Assembly (NCBI GenBank): GCA_902573015.1
Contig: CACGIE010000008.1
Span: forward strand, 1-45,866
DNA from: an uncultured Candidatus Poseidoniales archaeon
Lineage (GTDB): Archaea; Thermoplasmatota; Poseidoniia; Poseidoniales; Thalassarchaeaceae
DNA length: 45,866 nt
Reading direction: 5' to 3'
The notes below the pieces were generated by a model. The model did not search any database. It had not been told where the DNA came from and was given only the letters and a program-made list of their open reading frames with translations. Position numbers and translations under genes: made by a program. This document shows, in pieces, positions 44,626 through 45,866 of the stretch. Position 1 is the stretch's first letter. Every line of letters starts with the position of its first letter.

Positions 44626-45866
44626 ATGTCCAAAAACATCAGATCCGAGGAAATAGATGTGAAGAGGCTCGAGATTGAGCGTTCTGATTATTACGAATCT
44701 CTGGATAAGGAAATAGAGAAAGCGTATACAATCGCAACGGAGGCAAAAAAGAAGGGTCTGGACTTTTCTGAGTCGGTTGAGATACCTAGAGCCTCGGATT
44801 TGGCTAGTAGAACCGAGAAGCTCCTTGAAGACCCGTACCTCTATGTTGATCCGGATAAGAGGAGTAAGCCGCCGCTAAAAATTGAGGGGCATCTGAGGGA
44901 ATTGCTGCATAATCACGACAGGGAAAGTGCTGCAATCATGATTGCGATTCATGTTACAAAGGAGATGCATTCTGCAACTGGTGACAGAAGGAGAGCAATT
45001 GATTCCGGATTAAGAGTGGGGTTGGCAGTCCTTACTGAGGCTGTCCTAGTGGCCCCATTGGATGGTATAGGGGAAGTCAGAATAATGAGTAACTCGGATG
45101 GATCTGAGTTTCTTTCAATCGATTTCTGTGGCCCCATAAGGGCTGCAGGAGGTACTGCTCAGGCTCTAGGTGTACTGATTGGTGACATTCTGAGAAGGGA
45201 GATAGGAGTGGGAAGGTACATCCCATCTGTTCCCGAAGTAGAGAGGGTCAAAGAGGAGTTCGGACTTTATCGTGCGAATCTCCAGTTTAAACCAGAACCA
45301 GAAGAGACGGATCTAATTGTCAACGAATGCCCTGTAATGATCAACGGCGAAGAGACAGAGAGAATGGAGTGTGCGGGTTACAAGGAAGTTCGGAACATAG
45401 TGAATGACAATGGTTCTTTCAGAACCAGAGTAAGGGGAGGGGTTATGCTAGTAATCGCAGAGGGTCTATGCCTCAAGGCTCCGAAAATCCGTAGTCATAC
45501 TGAGAGATTGAGGGTTCCTGGGTGGGATTTCATTTCTAAATTCGCTGACAAGAAGAAGGGTGGAGAGTCGGAAACTACCGAATTGAAGAGCAGGGTTCTG
45601 GAAAAAGAAGGGCGATACATGGAAGACGTGATTGCGGGTAGACCTGTTTTCGGAGAGCCGCGAGAACCCGGGGGCTTTAGGCTAAGATATGGTAGGAGTA
45701 GGGCTACTGGACTTGCAGCGGCTGGTCTAAACCCGATTACAATGGAAGCATTAGGAGGATTCCTATCAGTAGGGACTCAGATGAAGATCGAGGGGCCCGG
45801 GAAGGCCTGTGCAGTTACACCATGTGTGGATATTGACGGTCCAACCGTTCTACTTAGCAACGGGGA
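44626..45866 (+). CDS. polC: DNA polymerase D (Pol II) large subunit DP2, truncated by window edge
   Basis: Open frame to window end: AYTIATEAKKKGLDFSESVEIPRASDLASRTEKLL, FCGPIRAAGGTAQALGVLIGDILRREIGVGRYIPSVPEVERVKEE, GGFRLRYGRSRATGLAAAGLNP. ATG at 44626 preceded by GAGGGGAAGG; an in-frame ATG also exists at 44527. Not in the ORF track (no stop in window). Confidence 0.95.
   Translation, partial: MSKNIRSEEIDVKRLEIERSDYYESLDKEIEKAYTIATEAKKKGLDFSESVEIPRASDLASRTEKLLEDPYLYVDPDKRSKPPLKIEGHLRELLHNHDRESAAIMIAIHVTKEMHSATGDRRRAIDSGLRVGLAVLTEAVLVAPLDGIGEVRIMSNSDGSEFLSIDFCGPIRAAGGTAQALGVLIGDILRREIGVGRYIPSVPEVERVKEEFGLYRANLQFKPEPEETDLIVNECPVMINGEETERMECAGYKEVRNIVNDNGSFRTRVRGGVMLVIAEGLCLKAPKIRSHTERLRVPGWDFISKFADKKKGGESETTELKSRVLEKEGRYMEDVIAGRPVFGEPREPGGFRLRYGRSRATGLAAAGLNPITMEALGGFLSVGTQMKIEGPGKACAVTPCVDIDGPTVLLSNG

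Noticed and set aside
1-45866. Defence island, prophage, transposon, CRISPR array or tRNA gene
   Set aside because: No transposase, integrase, phage structural gene, direct-repeat array or tRNA-like T-loop (GTTCRANNC in cloverleaf context) was recognised; the window is mainly housekeeping and metabolic genes.

Overview
The window looks like compact archaeal DNA, probably a marine Group II-type euryarchaeon (Thermoplasmatota/Poseidoniales). That is inferred from the mix of DNA polymerase D large subunit, archaeal uS13-uS4-uS11-Rpo3 genes and pantoate kinase with bacterial-type metabolic genes. About 38 protein-coding genes can be supported. Two large ORFs run off the window edges and are missing from the supplied ORF track: a minus-strand secreted beta-propeller protein (1..3009) and plus-strand polC/DP2 (44626..end). 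I saw no tRNA, rRNA, CRISPR array or insertion sequence. The most interesting items are: (1) a ~560-nt GC-rich, purine-looped, highly structured RNA at ~40718-41285, with its own archaeal BRE/TATA-like promoter and four canonical tetraloops that make sense only on the plus strand, which I cannot match to RNase P or SRP RNA; (2) a class II fumarase fused to an N-terminal ribbon-helix-helix DNA-binding domain, preceded by two 9-bp palindromic repeats 11 bp apart, suggesting a self-regulating metabolic enzyme; (3) an archaeal homologue of the eukaryotic CDIN1/C15orf41 (TPD-motif) nuclease whose gene contains a perfect 10-bp inverted repeat; (4) bacterial-type AceE overlapping a possible LETM1-like gene, a CGFS-glutaredoxin/BolA pair, and several unassigned giant membrane or secreted proteins. 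All assignments come from reading motifs by eye; no database search was run.
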